Position numbers and translations under genes: made by a program. From an uncultured Maribacter sp. (GTDB lineage Bacteria > Bacteroidota > Bacteroidia > Flavobacteriales > Flavobacteriaceae), in contig CANNFY010000001.1 in assembly GCA_947504045.1 (NCBI GenBank), forward strand, positions 1,364,001 to 1,428,000: a stretch of 64,000 bases of DNA, written 5' to 3'. The notes under the pieces are model-generated. The model saw only the letters and a list, made by a program, of their open reading frames with translations. It was not told the DNA's origin and did not search any database. Shown here piece after piece: positions 1 through 9,778 of the stretch (positions are counted from its first letter, which is position 1; each line of letters opens with the position of its first letter).

Positions 1-88
1 CAACCACCTTGTCTAAATGAATAATAAGTGTGTTGGCAGTTCCTAAATCTATTGCAATTTCCTCTGTTAAGAAATCAAAAAATCCCAT
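1..88 (-). CDS. mreB: Rod shape-determining protein MreB, N-terminal fragment (runs off the window)
   Basis: Only the first 29 codons are present. They read MGFFDFLTEEIAIDLGTANT and onward, the characteristic N-terminus of bacterial actin MreB, including the phosphate-1 motif IDLGTANT that binds nucleotide. MreB forms membrane-bound filaments that direct lateral cell-wall synthesis. The ATG lies 56 bases downstream of the purH stop on the same strand, and a purH-mreB order is common in Bacteroidota. The remainder of the gene is outside the window, so its integrity cannot be judged. Confidence 0.93.
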   Translation of the reverse strand, partial: MGFFDFLTEEIAIDLGTANTLIIHLDKVV

Positions 89-144
89 ATTTTAGTAAGT
101 TTGGTTTCGATTAAACGTGCATTTCGTCGATAAAGGTACTAAAA

Positions 145-1674
145 TTAATGCTTAAAATGACGTGTTCCTGTCATAACCATTGCAATTTCGTTATCATTAC
201 AATAGTCAATACTTAATTGGTCTTTTATAGAGCCTCCAGGTTGTATTACACTTTTTATACCGCTATTACCCGCAATTTCTACACAATCTGGGAATGGGAA
301 AAATGCATCACTCGCCATAACAGCTCCTTCTAGGTCAAAATTAAAAGATTTTGCTTTGTGTATTGCTTGGTTTAATGCATCTACTCTAGAGGTTTGTCCT
401 GTACCACTAGCACATAATTGCTTATTTTTTGCTAACACAATGGTGTTACTTTTTGTGTGTTTACAAAGCTTAGAGGCAAAAATTAAATCTTCTAAATCTT
501 CTTTAGATGGTGTTAGAGTAGTTACCGTTTTTAAATCTTCAAGAGAGTCTGTCTTAGCATCTTTTTCTTGTAATAAAATACCATTTAAACAAGTTCTTAC
601 TTGGTTAGTTGGTAATTCTATTTCGTTTTGTATTAAGATAATACGGTTTTTCTTTCCTTGTAGTATTTCTAATGCATCGGCAGCATAACCTGGTGCTATT
701 ACTACTTCGCAGAAAAGTTTATGAATTTCTTCGGCTGTAGCTTTGTCTATTTCTTTATTACTAATAAGCACTCCACCAAAAGCAGAAACTGGGTCTCCAG
801 CTAAAGCATCTACATAGGCTTGGTGTAAGGTGTCGCGTTGTGCTAAACCACAAGCATTATTGTGTTTTAATATAGCAAATGTTGGTGCATCATTTTTAAA
901 TTCGTTCATTAAATTTACTGCAGCATCAACATCTAATAAGTTGTTGTAAGAAAGTGCTTTACCGTGTAATTTGTTAAACATGGCGTCAAAATCTCCAAAG
1001 AAAAATCCTTTTTGGTGTGGGTTTTCTCCGTAGCGTAATACTTGTCCTTTTGTTTCGCTAATTTTTAATGCAGCTTCTTCGTGGTTTTGGTTAAAGTAAT
1101 TAAAAATTGCACTATCATAATGAGAAGAAACATTAAAAGACTTTGCAGCAAAACGCTTACGGTCTTCTAAAGTTGTTGTTCCATTACCTTCTGTAATTAA
1201 TTCTAAAACTTCGCTATAATCTTCCATAGAAGAAACACAAAGTACATCTTTAAAGTTTTTGGCAGCAGCACGTATTAATGATATACCACCTATATCTATT
1301 TTTTCTATAATATCTTGTTCTGGAGCTCCACTTGCTACCGTTTTTTCAAAAGGATAAAGATCTACAATTACAATATCTATTTGTGGAATATTAAATTCTT
1401 CAAGTTGGGCAACATCACCCTCATGATCTTGTCTGTTTAAAATTCCTCCAAAAACTTTTGGGTGTAGTGTTTTTACTCTGCCACCAAGAATAGAAGGGTA
1501 GCTTGTAACATCTTCAACAGGTACAACATCTATACCTAAATCGGTAATAAACTTTTCTGTTCCTCCGGTAGAGTATATAGTTATTCCAAGTTCATTAAAC
1601 TTTTTTACTATTGGTTCTAATCCGTCTTTATGAAATACAGATATTAAGGCCGATGTTGCTTTTTTGGTACTCAT
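145..1674 (-). CDS. purH: Bifunctional AICAR transformylase / IMP cyclohydrolase PurH
   Basis: This enzyme carries out the last two steps of purine synthesis: formylation of AICAR with 10-formyl-THF, then ring closure to IMP. The 509-residue product has normal family length. The N-terminal MGS-like cyclohydrolase domain (about residues 5-150) contains STGGT and GGRVKTLHPKV, and the transformylase domain contains the catalytic KHNNACG motif (Lys-His pair). The C-terminus ends in the usual TGTRHFKH. It is transcribed away from the GAF gene towards mreB, with a -7 type promoter element about 35 bases upstream. No anomalies are seen. Confidence 0.97.
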   Translation of the reverse strand: MSTKKATSALISVFHKDGLEPIVKKFNELGITIYSTGGTEKFITDLGIDVVPVEDVTSYPSILGGRVKTLHPKVFGGILNRQDHEGDVAQLEEFNIPQIDIVIVDLYPFEKTVASGAPEQDIIEKIDIGGISLIRAAAKNFKDVLCVSSMEDYSEVLELITEGNGTTTLEDRKRFAAKSFNVSSHYDSAIFNYFNQNHEEAALKISETKGQVLRYGENPHQKGFFFGDFDAMFNKLHGKALSYNNLLDVDAAVNLMNEFKNDAPTFAILKHNNACGLAQRDTLHQAYVDALAGDPVSAFGGVLISNKEIDKATAEEIHKLFCEVVIAPGYAADALEILQGKKNRIILIQNEIELPTNQVRTCLNGILLQEKDAKTDSLEDLKTVTTLTPSKEDLEDLIFASKLCKHTKSNTIVLAKNKQLCASGTGQTSRVDALNQAIHKAKSFNFDLEGAVMASDAFFPFPDCVEIAGNSGIKSVIQPGGSIKDQLSIDYCNDNEIAMVMTGTRHFKH

Positions 1675-1709
1675 TTTTTGCTTTGCTTGAAATTATGGTT
1701 CTAAGCTTG

Positions 1710-1717
1710 CAAAAGTA
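1710..1717 (-). promoter_or_regulatory. Promoter -7 element (TACTTTTG) for purH
   Basis: On the minus strand the octamer TACTTTTG matches the Bacteroidota primary sigma factor -7 consensus TAnnTTTG. It lies 35 bases upstream of the purH ATG. No clear TTG -33 element was found at the ideal distance, so this is a moderate call. Confidence 0.5.
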
Positions 1718-1769
1718 ATTTTTTTGAAACTAAAAAAACAGGTAGTTTATTAACAAAAAGCCTAAAGTT

Positions 1770-2219
1770 TTAAAGAATTTGAGCCACTTTTTCATTTACA
1801 TATTCTAAAAAGCGCTCGTCTTCTTCAGAAAAAGGATTTGGAGTGTTAGAGTCTATGTCTATTTGTCCTATGTTTTTACCGTTTTTAAAAAGAGGTACAA
1901 CAATTTCTGCCTTAACGGTAATGCTACAAGCAATATAGTTGTCTTGCGCGGCCACATCAGGAACCACAAAATTTTTATTACTTTCTGCTACTTGTCCACA
2001 AATTCCTTTTCCAAAAGGGATTATGGTATGATCTGTAGGGGCACCAGCATATGGTCCTAGTTTAAGTTCTTTTTTGTCGCCATTAACAAAGTAAAAACCT
2101 ACCCAGTCATAATATGCTATTTTACTCTTAAGTAATTCGCATATTTTTTGCAATTTCGATTCCGTTGTGTCATTGGAATCGATTATAGAATTTACAAGCG
2201 GTTTTAAATCATGGAACAT
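1770..2219 (-). CDS. GAF domain protein, probable free methionine-(R)-sulfoxide reductase
   Basis: This is a single GAF domain of 149 residues. The segment around GKGICGQVAES, then VPDV, then NYIACS, then EIVVPL and GQIDIDS matches the fRMsr (YebR-like) GAF family, which reduces free methionine-R-sulfoxide using cysteines in the GAF pocket. Cys74 (in GICG) and Cys98 (in IACS) occupy two of the usual catalytic cysteine positions. A third cysteine present in the E. coli enzyme is not apparent, so the activity is inferred rather than certain. I place the start at the ATG at 2219. A longer reading frame begins at a TTG at 2246 but gives no recognisable extra domain. Confidence 0.78.
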   Translation of the reverse strand: MFHDLKPLVNSIIDSNDTTESKLQKICELLKSKIAYYDWVGFYFVNGDKKELKLGPYAGAPTDHTIIPFGKGICGQVAESNKNFVVPDVAAQDNYIACSITVKAEIVVPLFKNGKNIGQIDIDSNTPNPFSEEDERFLEYVNEKVAQIL

Positions 2220-2336
2220 AATAGGGTAATTTTTATAAGTAGGCAAAAATGGAATATAAATTCAAAATTTACAATAACAGTGTCATAAAAATACGTTAAG
2301 AATTTTTGGTAAAAAAAGGTTGTATGCAATATTTAG

Positions 2337-2344
2337 TATCTTTG
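2337..2344 (+). promoter_or_regulatory. Promoter -7 element (TATCTTTG) of the metal-handling operon
   Basis: TATCTTTG is a perfect TAnnTTTG element ending five bases before the ATG at 2350. Transcription would start at or next to the initiation codon, which supports the downstream ATG over the one at 2320. A well-spaced -33 TTG was not found. Confidence 0.6.
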
Positions 2345-2349
2345 TAAAC

Positions 2350-2766
2350 ATGAAAAATTTGCTTCATAAATTATTTTCTATTTCTATGGCGATACTACTA
2401 GTAGTATCAACAATGTCATGGACTATAGAAAAACATTTGTGCATGGGGCAAGTTGTAGATGTGGCTTGGTTTTCTCATGCCGAAAATTGTAGTATGAAAG
2501 CTGGTTTAACAATGTTAAGTAATGAGGTTACAACAAAAAAACATTGCTGTAACGACGAGGCTTTTACCATGCAAGGGCAAGATGATTTAACACATGATAG
2601 TGTATCGGAGCTCGATTTTTCACAAAAAATATTCTTAGTTTCTTTTGCGAGTTCTTATATAAGATTGTTTCAAGATTTTGAGGAAAAGGATATTGTTATA
2701 AAATCTTATCCCCCTCCTATATTAGCTGAAAATTTAAATATTCTTCACCAAGTTTTTTTGATTTGA
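2350..2766 (+). CDS. HYC_CC_PP family protein, secreted small cysteine-rich protein
   Basis: This 138-residue protein has an N-terminal hydrophobic signal segment (KLFSISMAILLVVSTMSW) followed by sparse conserved cysteines: HLCMGQ, a CC pair in KKHCCND, and a PPP near the C-terminus. These are the features after which the Bacteroidota HYC_CC_PP family is named. Its biochemical role is unknown. It is the first gene of an apparent operon with an HMA-MauE membrane protein, a TonB-dependent receptor and a second HMA protein, so a role in periplasmic metal handling is a reasonable inference. An upstream in-frame ATG at 2320 is rejected because the -7 promoter element lies inside that extension. 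Confidence 0.72.
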   Translation: MKNLLHKLFSISMAILLVVSTMSWTIEKHLCMGQVVDVAWFSHAENCSMKAGLTMLSNEVTTKKHCCNDEAFTMQGQDDLTHDSVSELDFSQKIFLVSFASSYIRLFQDFEEKDIVIKSYPPPILAENLNILHQVFLI

Positions 2767-2859
2767 TTTAGTACTTGTTAGTTGTTTTTAAGAACAAACT
2801 GGTACTGTATTTTTATTTCCTTATCTATAGGAAGTATACTATAAATCAATAAAAAACAA

Positions 2860-3591
2860 ATGAAAAAAACATATAAAATTAATGGGATGACTTGTGGCGG
2901 ATGCGTTGCAGGTGTAACCAAAAAACTTTTAGGATTAAAAGAAATTACTTCTGCAGAGGTGTCTTTAGAAAAGGCAGAAGCTTTAGTAGATTTAAAGCAT
3001 CCTGTAGAAATAAAAACTCTGCAATCTGTGCTAGGAAGCAAGTATAATATTACCGAAAAACAGAAAAGCGTTGAAGATAATTTTACCACCGAAAACGCTA
3101 TACTAGAAAAATCTAAAATTCAGCAATTAAAACCGCTGTTACTTATCTTTCTATATTTATTGGTGTCAGCAACATTGTTGAATATAAAGGACTGGAGTGC
3201 AGCTAGTTTTATGCTAGATTTTATGGGCATGTTTTACATTGTATTTAGCTTTTTTAAATTATTAGATTTAAAAGGCTTTCCAGAAAGTTTTAAAATGTAC
3301 GACCCTATAGCCAAAACAATACCGTTATATGGTAAAATATACCCTTTTATAGAAATTATTCTAGGATTGTGTTTTTTAATGAGATTTCAGATAACTGCAG
3401 CTTTAATAGGAACAATTTTTATTTTAGGAATAACAACAATAGGAGTAACAAAATCTTTACTTAGTAAGCAAACTATACAGTGCGCATGTTTGGGTACTGT
3501 GCTTAAGCTTCCAATGACCCAAGCTACTTTTATAGAAAATGCTATTATGATTATTATGGCATTTGTAATTTTGTTAAACACTTGGATCTAG
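2860..3591 (+). CDS. HMA domain fused to MauE/DoxX-like membrane domain
   Basis: Residues 1-65 form a heavy-metal-associated ferredoxin-like fold with the soft-metal motif MTCGGC (Cys12, Cys15), as in copper chaperones and P-type ATPase N-termini. From about residue 85 there are several hydrophobic helices resembling MauE/DoxX-type redox membrane proteins, with a CAC cysteine pair in the sequence TIQCACLGT near the end. The protein probably binds Cu(I) or a similar ion at the cytoplasmic side and couples it to a membrane thiol function. That function is inferred from the domains, not known. It is followed five bases later by the receptor gene. Confidence 0.8.
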   Translation: MKKTYKINGMTCGGCVAGVTKKLLGLKEITSAEVSLEKAEALVDLKHPVEIKTLQSVLGSKYNITEKQKSVEDNFTTENAILEKSKIQQLKPLLLIFLYLLVSATLLNIKDWSAASFMLDFMGMFYIVFSFFKLLDLKGFPESFKMYDPIAKTIPLYGKIYPFIEIILGLCFLMRFQITAALIGTIFILGITTIGVTKSLLSKQTIQCACLGTVLKLPMTQATFIENAIMIIMAFVILLNTWI

Positions 3592-3596
3592 AAATT

Positions 3597-5825
3597 ATGA
3601 AAAGAGTGTGTGTAATATTACTGTTAGCTCCTTTCTTTTGTTTAGCACAAGAAAAAATAGAAGGAGTAGTTTATGCTAATACTAATAAACCAATAAAACT
3701 ATCTGGCGCAAATGTGTATTGGCAAGATTCTCAAATAGGCGTAGTTACTAATTTTGATGGTGAATTTTCAATTCCTTACAAAAAAGAATTTAATAGATTA
3801 ATAATTAGTTATGTAGGGTATAAAACAGATACGCTTACGGTTAATAAACCTCAATTTATTAAAGTTAGTTTAGAGCCCTCAAATGAGTTAGATGAGGTTG
3901 TTGTGCAGCAAGAAAAAGAGGCAATAAAAAAAACCTACTTTAGTTCTCAAAATGTTGTAACTGTAAATAGTGCAGAATTGCTAAAAGCAGCTTGTTGTAA
4001 TTTGGCAGAGAGTTTTGAAACCAACCCAGCAATTGATGTAAACCTTTCAGATGGGTTAACTGGTACAAAACAAATACAAATGTTAGGGTTAACAAGTCCG
4101 TATTTATTAATAACCCAAGAAAATATTCCTATGGTACGCGGCGCATCGCAAGCCTATGGATTAACTTTTACCCCTGGCACTTGGATAGAAAGTATTCAAA
4201 TTACTAAGGGAGCAGGTAGTGTAGTTAACGGATACGAAAGTATATCGGGGCAAATTAATACAGAGCTAGTAAAACCGTTTACCGATAATGCCATTTTTGT
4301 AAATGGGTATGTAAATGAAAATGGCCGTTATGAGTTGAATACGCATTTTAATAAAAAACTTACAGATAAATGGAGTACAGGTTTGTATATTCATGGTAAT
4401 AAGCGAACCCAAAAGGAAGATGATAATACGGATGGTTTTTTAGATGCTCCTTTAGCTGGACAGATAAATGTTATGAACCGTTGGCAATACCAAGATGTCG
4501 AAAAAGGATGGGTAAGTTTTTTTAATATACGTTTTTTAAATGATGAAAAACAAGTTGGACAAACTGATTTTAATCCGGATACAGATACGTTTACTACAAA
4601 CTCTTGGGGTAGTCAAATAGATACACGCCGTTTTGATACTTCTGTAAAACTAGGTTATGTTTTTCCAGAATTACCGTATCAGAGTTTTGGATATCAGGCT
4701 TCGTATAGTTTGCATAAACAAGATTCCTATTTTGGATTTAGAACTTATGATATTAAGCACGAAAGTTTGTACAGTAGTTTAATTTTTAATTCTATTATTG
4801 GGGATACTAGAAACAAATTTAAAACAGGAATTACTTTTGCTTATGATGGATATGATGAATTGGTAACTACGACAGATTATTCTAGAACAGATAATTCTAT
4901 TGGCGCCTTTTTAGAGTATAGTTACGAGAATTTAGAAAAGGTAAGTCTTACTGCAGGTTTGCGTGTAGATAACCATAATCGTTTAGGAACTTTTATTACT
5001 CCTAGGTTTCATATTAGGTATACTCCTTGGGAAAAAGCAAGTTTGAGAGCTTCTTTTGGTAGAGGAAAAAGAGCAGCTAATATTTTTGCAGAAAATCAAC
5101 AATTATTTGCATCGGCTAGAAGGATTAATATTGTAAATACAAACGGTAATGTTTATGGTTTAGATCCAGAAGATGCTTGGAATTACGGAGTAAGCTTTTT
5201 GCAAGGATTTAATTTTTTAAATAGAAAGGGAGATATTTCGTTAGATTATTACGTTACAGATTTTAAGAATCAGGTAGTAGTAGACTGGGAAAATCCGCAA
5301 GAAGTTTCTTTTTATAATTTAGATGGAGATAGTAGTGCAAAGAGTTTTCAGGCAGAATTAAATTATGAACTTTTAACTAGGTTACACCTAAGGGCTTCCT
5401 ATAAATTTTATGATGTTTCTACAGATTATGAGAGTGGAAATTTAGAAAAACCATTACTGGCAAAAAATCGATTTTTAGTTAATTTAGGGTATGAAACTAA
5501 AGCTAAAGAGAGTGGTGCACAATGGAAATTTGATTATACATTACATTCTTATGGCGAAATGAGGTTGCCTGACACTAGCTCTAATCCATTACAATATCAA
5601 TTAGAAGAGTATAGTGCACCTTATAACCATATGAATGCCCAAATAACAAAAGTGTTTTCTAGTAAATTTGAGATGTATATAGGAGGCGAAAACCTATCTA
5701 ATGTAAAACAAAACAATCCGGTTATAAGTGCAAACGATCCTTTTGGCGCTAATTTTGATACAACTATAATTTATGCACCCATTATGGGAAGAATGTTTTA
5801 TGGCGGATTTAGATTTAAAATTTAA
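3597..5825 (+). CDS. TonB-dependent receptor of the HMA cluster
   Basis: This is an outer-membrane TonB-dependent transporter of 742 residues. It has a signal peptide (MKRVCVILLLAPFFCLAQ), a carboxypeptidase-regulatory-like beta-sandwich domain (about residues 20-105, ending in LDEVVV), a plug domain with the SINTEL-like segment GYESISGQINTEL, and a long beta-barrel ending in an aromatic-rich strand (FYGGFRFKI). An AACCNLAESF cysteine pair lies at the start of the plug. Its position between two HMA-domain genes suggests a metal or metal-complex substrate. The start is placed at ATG 3597, just after the upstream stop, because a signal peptide follows directly. The frame is open from 3582 but offers no better start. 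Confidence 0.88.
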   Translation: MKRVCVILLLAPFFCLAQEKIEGVVYANTNKPIKLSGANVYWQDSQIGVVTNFDGEFSIPYKKEFNRLIISYVGYKTDTLTVNKPQFIKVSLEPSNELDEVVVQQEKEAIKKTYFSSQNVVTVNSAELLKAACCNLAESFETNPAIDVNLSDGLTGTKQIQMLGLTSPYLLITQENIPMVRGASQAYGLTFTPGTWIESIQITKGAGSVVNGYESISGQINTELVKPFTDNAIFVNGYVNENGRYELNTHFNKKLTDKWSTGLYIHGNKRTQKEDDNTDGFLDAPLAGQINVMNRWQYQDVEKGWVSFFNIRFLNDEKQVGQTDFNPDTDTFTTNSWGSQIDTRRFDTSVKLGYVFPELPYQSFGYQASYSLHKQDSYFGFRTYDIKHESLYSSLIFNSIIGDTRNKFKTGITFAYDGYDELVTTTDYSRTDNSIGAFLEYSYENLEKVSLTAGLRVDNHNRLGTFITPRFHIRYTPWEKASLRASFGRGKRAANIFAENQQLFASARRINIVNTNGNVYGLDPEDAWNYGVSFLQGFNFLNRKGDISLDYYVTDFKNQVVVDWENPQEVSFYNLDGDSSAKSFQAELNYELLTRLHLRASYKFYDVSTDYESGNLEKPLLAKNRFLVNLGYETKAKESGAQWKFDYTLHSYGEMRLPDTSSNPLQYQLEEYSAPYNHMNAQITKVFSSKFEMYIGGENLSNVKQNNPVISANDPFGANFDTTIIYAPIMGRMFYGGFRFKI

Positions 5826-5850
5826 AAAACAATATTTAAAATATATAAAC

Positions 5851-6219
5851 ATGAAAACTACAATTTTAACAATTACAATGGCTTTATTTACCATAGTTAC
5901 TTTTGCACAAGACAAGAATAAAAAAACAACTTTTGATGTAAATGGTAAGTGTAGTATGTGTAAAGTTCGTATAGAAAAAGCAGCTTTAAATGTAAAAGGA
6001 GTAAAGTATGCTTCTTGGGATATTCCTACCCATCAATTATCGGTAATTATGGATGAGCGTAAAACAGACGTTATGAAGATTAAAACTGCAATTGTTGCTG
6101 TTGGTCATGACACAAAAGAATTAAAGGCAACTGACGAAGCATATAATAGTGTACACCCTTGTTGTTTGTACAGAGAAGATAATACAGATGATGGTCTGGG
6201 GCATTCAGAAGAACATTAA
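5851..6219 (+). CDS. Periplasmic heavy-metal-associated (HMA) protein
   Basis: A 122-residue product starts at the ATG at 5851. A signal peptide (MKTTILTITMALFTIVTFAQ) is followed by one HMA domain containing GKCSMCKVRIEKA, a CxxC metal-binding loop. A His/Cys-rich tail (HPCCLYRE, GHSEEH) could add metal ligands. It is the last gene of the operon, 25 bases after the receptor, and is followed by a strong bidirectional terminator. The likely job is to accept metal from the receptor or to buffer it in the periplasm. The metal identity is unknown. Confidence 0.85.
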   Translation: MKTTILTITMALFTIVTFAQDKNKKTTFDVNGKCSMCKVRIEKAALNVKGVKYASWDIPTHQLSVIMDERKTDVMKIKTAIVAVGHDTKELKATDEAYNSVHPCCLYREDNTDDGLGHSEEH

Positions 6220-6237
6220 AATATGTTTGAAAACAAA

Positions 6238-6273
6238 AAAACCGTTTTAGATATTTCTAAAACGGTTTTTTTA
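6238..6273. terminator. Bidirectional Rho-independent terminator
   Basis: A perfect 12-bp inverted repeat (AACCGTTTTAGA / TCTAAAACGGTT) is flanked by an A-run on the left and a T-run on the right. It can end both the HMA operon on the plus strand and groEL on the minus strand. Confidence 0.9.
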
Positions 6274-6310
6274 TTAAGATGAAGCAATAATTGCCTGCAA
6301 CTATTAGTTA

Positions 6311-8040
<1,730 letters not shown>

Positions 8041-8319
8041 TTAAACAATTGCTAGAATATCGCTTTCGCGCATCATTAAGTAATCTGTACCTTCTAACTT
8101 TAATTCTGTCCCTGCATATTTTCCGTAAAGTACAGAATCTCCAACTTTTACAGTTACAGCTTCATCTTTAGTTCCAGGGCCAACTGCAACAACCTTTCCT
8201 TTTTGTGGTTTTTCTTTTGCAGTGTCTGGGATGTATATTCCAGAAGCGGTTTTAGTCTCCGCAGCCATTGGTTCTATTAGAACTCTATCAGCTAATGGTT
8301 GAATTTTTACTTTTGCCAT
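8041..8319 (-). CDS. groES: Co-chaperonin GroES (Hsp10)
   Basis: This is the heptameric lid of the GroEL chamber. The 92-residue product has the usual Hsp10 layout: [12 protein letters not shown] at the N-terminus, the mobile-loop region around [31 protein letters not shown], and a C-terminal [10 protein letters not shown]. It is the first gene of groES-groEL. Its upstream region lacks a TAnnTTTG element but contains two sigma-54-like GG-N10-GC elements, and it is insulated from secG by a terminator. Confidence 0.98.
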   Translation of the reverse strand: MAKVKIQPLADRVLIEPMAAETKTASGIYIPDTAKEKPQKGKVVAVGPGTKDEAVTVKVGDSVLYGKYAGTELKLEGTDYLMMRESDILAIV

Positions 8320-8364
8320 TATATAAATTTTTAAAATTGATTTATTAAATTCTAGATTTTATTA

Positions 8365-8380
8365 GGCAGTAATTATGCCA
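8365..8380 (-). promoter_or_regulatory. Sigma-54-like -24/-12 element, proximal to groES
   Basis: On the minus strand the sequence TGGCATAATTACTGCC fits the core GG-N10-GC of sigma-54 promoters, with TGGCA at -24. It is 46 bases upstream of the groES ATG. A match by eye in AT-rich DNA is suggestive, not proof. Confidence 0.4.
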
Positions 8381-8381
8381 T

Positions 8382-8397
8382 TGCTATTTTTCTGCCA
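8382..8397 (-). promoter_or_regulatory. Sigma-54-like -24/-12 element, distal to groES
   Basis: On the minus strand TGGCAGAAAAATAGCA again has TGGCA followed by GG-N10-GC spacing. It lies 17 bases upstream of the similar proximal element. Having two such elements and no primary-sigma -7 box suggests alternative-sigma control of groESL. Confidence 0.42.
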
Positions 8398-8406
8398 TAT
8401 TTAAAT

Positions 8407-8442
8407 AAAAAATGCCAGCTTGTCATAAAGCTGGCATTTTTT
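8407..8442. terminator. Terminator between secG and groES
   Basis: A perfect 15-bp inverted repeat (AAAAAATGCCAGCTT / AAGCTGGCATTTTTT) has a six-base loop. It ends transcription from secG and separates that operon from the groES promoter region. Confidence 0.9.
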
Positions 8443-8461
8443 ATTTATGTAATTATTTTTG

Positions 8462-8818
8462 TTACTCTACAGGAGCAGTTTCTGGTTCTGCAGGGGTAGT
8501 AGTTTCTATAGGAGCAGTTTCTTCAGGAACAACAGTTTCAATATCGTCGCCTTGTAAAAGCTTAGAATCTACATCGCCAAAGTTTCCTTTTAATGCAATG
8601 TTAGAAGCTAGTATTAAAACAACTAATAGTCCTGCTAGGGTCCAAGTACTTTTGTCTAGAAAGTCTCCAGTTTTTTTAACGCCACCAACAACTTGGTTAG
8701 TTCCACCACCAAAAGAAGAAGAAAGTCCTCCGCCTTTAGGGTTTTGTACCATTATTACTAATATTAGTAAGAAACATACTATGATTATAAGAATCAAAAA
8801 AATGGAAAAGGTATTCAT
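8462..8818 (-). CDS. secG: Preprotein translocase subunit SecG
   Basis: This is a small subunit of the SecYEG protein-conducting channel. The 118-residue product has two transmembrane helices (about residues 4-24 and 58-77) joined by the conserved VQNPKGGGLSSSFGGG loop. A Glu/Pro/Thr-rich tail (EETAPIETTTPAEPE) extends the C-terminus, as often seen in Bacteroidota SecG. It is the final gene of the miaB-activator-lptE-TPR-secG run, five bases after the preceding stop. Confidence 0.95.
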   Translation of the reverse strand: MNTFSIFLILIIIVCFLLILVIMVQNPKGGGLSSSFGGGTNQVVGGVKKTGDFLDKSTWTLAGLLVVLILASNIALKGNFGDVDSKLLQGDDIETVVPEETAPIETTTPAEPETAPVE

Positions 8819-8823
8819 TGTAC

Positions 8824-9771
8824 TTAGTTATTATCCTGTTGTAATTTTTCTACCGCTTTAATTCGGTCTGCAAAGAAACTACTTTTTTCTGGATATTTCA
8901 AACTTAATATTTTATAGGCTTGTATTGCTTTTTTGTACTTTTTTTGCTCAAGGTAAACCTTAGCTAAGGTTTGGGTCATTAATTCATTTTGATTAATGGT
9001 GGTAGAGGCTTTTATATCTACTTTAGAAGTAACATTTTTTTGAGGTACTATTTTTGGACTTTTAGCAATAAATTTATCTATACGTTCAAACTTTTTGTTT
9101 TTTGGAGCCTCTTTGCTTTCTATTTTTTTAGGAATGTCTTTTTTTGCTACTTCTGGCTTTGCTGGAGTTTCTTTTACTCTTTCAATTTCTTTAATAGAGG
9201 TTAACTGAAGCCATTGCGCAAAAGAATGTTTTTCTTTTTTATCAAAAGGAAGAGGTGCACCTATTTCTAGTTCGTCTTTAGAAGATGGAATAGATTTGTC
9301 TGTTTCTGGTTCTGTTTTTTTAGTGCTAACCGTATTTTCTTTGGATTTAAATAATTTAGGGTCTAATATTTTATTAGCATCTTTTTTATCTTGCGGTAAG
9401 GGTTTGTCTTTAGACTCTTCTATAAGATATTTTTCTTCTTTTTTAGGAGTTTTTATTTCTTCGGCACTAACCTTTAAATCTGTTATTTGCGATTTTTTTG
9501 CTGTGTTAGAAACTTTACTTGGTTCTTTTAAAAAGTCTTTGTTTGTTATGAAATTAAAAAGAACATCTCTGTCTGCTGTATATGCAGCAGTAATTTTTAA
9601 AGCATTATTATACTTGTAACTATTTAAATTTTTTAAGCCTTTAAGGTGTAGTGCTCTTGCTGCTTGAAAGTATGGGTATTCTCCCAAAATTTCTTCTAAT
9701 TGATTTGTTTGAACAGGATTTACAACCTTATCCGGATTTTTTAGTAAATATGTAAAGTCTTCTACATTCAT
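8824..9771 (-). CDS. TPR-like conserved protein of the lptE-secG cluster
   Basis: This 315-residue protein has an N-terminal helical domain (residues 1-90, with YPYFQAARALHLKGLKNLNS and NALKITAAYTADR) and a long, highly charged Lys/Glu/Pro-rich middle (about 95-250) that looks disordered. A C-terminal helical pair (TLAKVYLEQKKYKKAIQAYKILSLKYPEKSSFFADR region, about 265-310) is a clear TPR hairpin. There is no signal peptide, so it is probably cytoplasmic. Its function is unknown. Tight spacing with lptE (7 bases) and secG (5 bases) points to co-transcription, perhaps with an envelope-related role. Confidence 0.78.
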   Translation of the reverse strand: MNVEDFTYLLKNPDKVVNPVQTNQLEEILGEYPYFQAARALHLKGLKNLNSYKYNNALKITAAYTADRDVLFNFITNKDFLKEPSKVSNTAKKSQITDLKVSAEEIKTPKKEEKYLIEESKDKPLPQDKKDANKILDPKLFKSKENTVSTKKTEPETDKSIPSSKDELEIGAPLPFDKKEKHSFAQWLQLTSIKEIERVKETPAKPEVAKKDIPKKIESKEAPKNKKFERIDKFIAKSPKIVPQKNVTSKVDIKASTTINQNELMTQTLAKVYLEQKKYKKAIQAYKILSLKYPEKSSFFADRIKAVEKLQQDNN

Positions 9772-9778
9772 AATAAAA

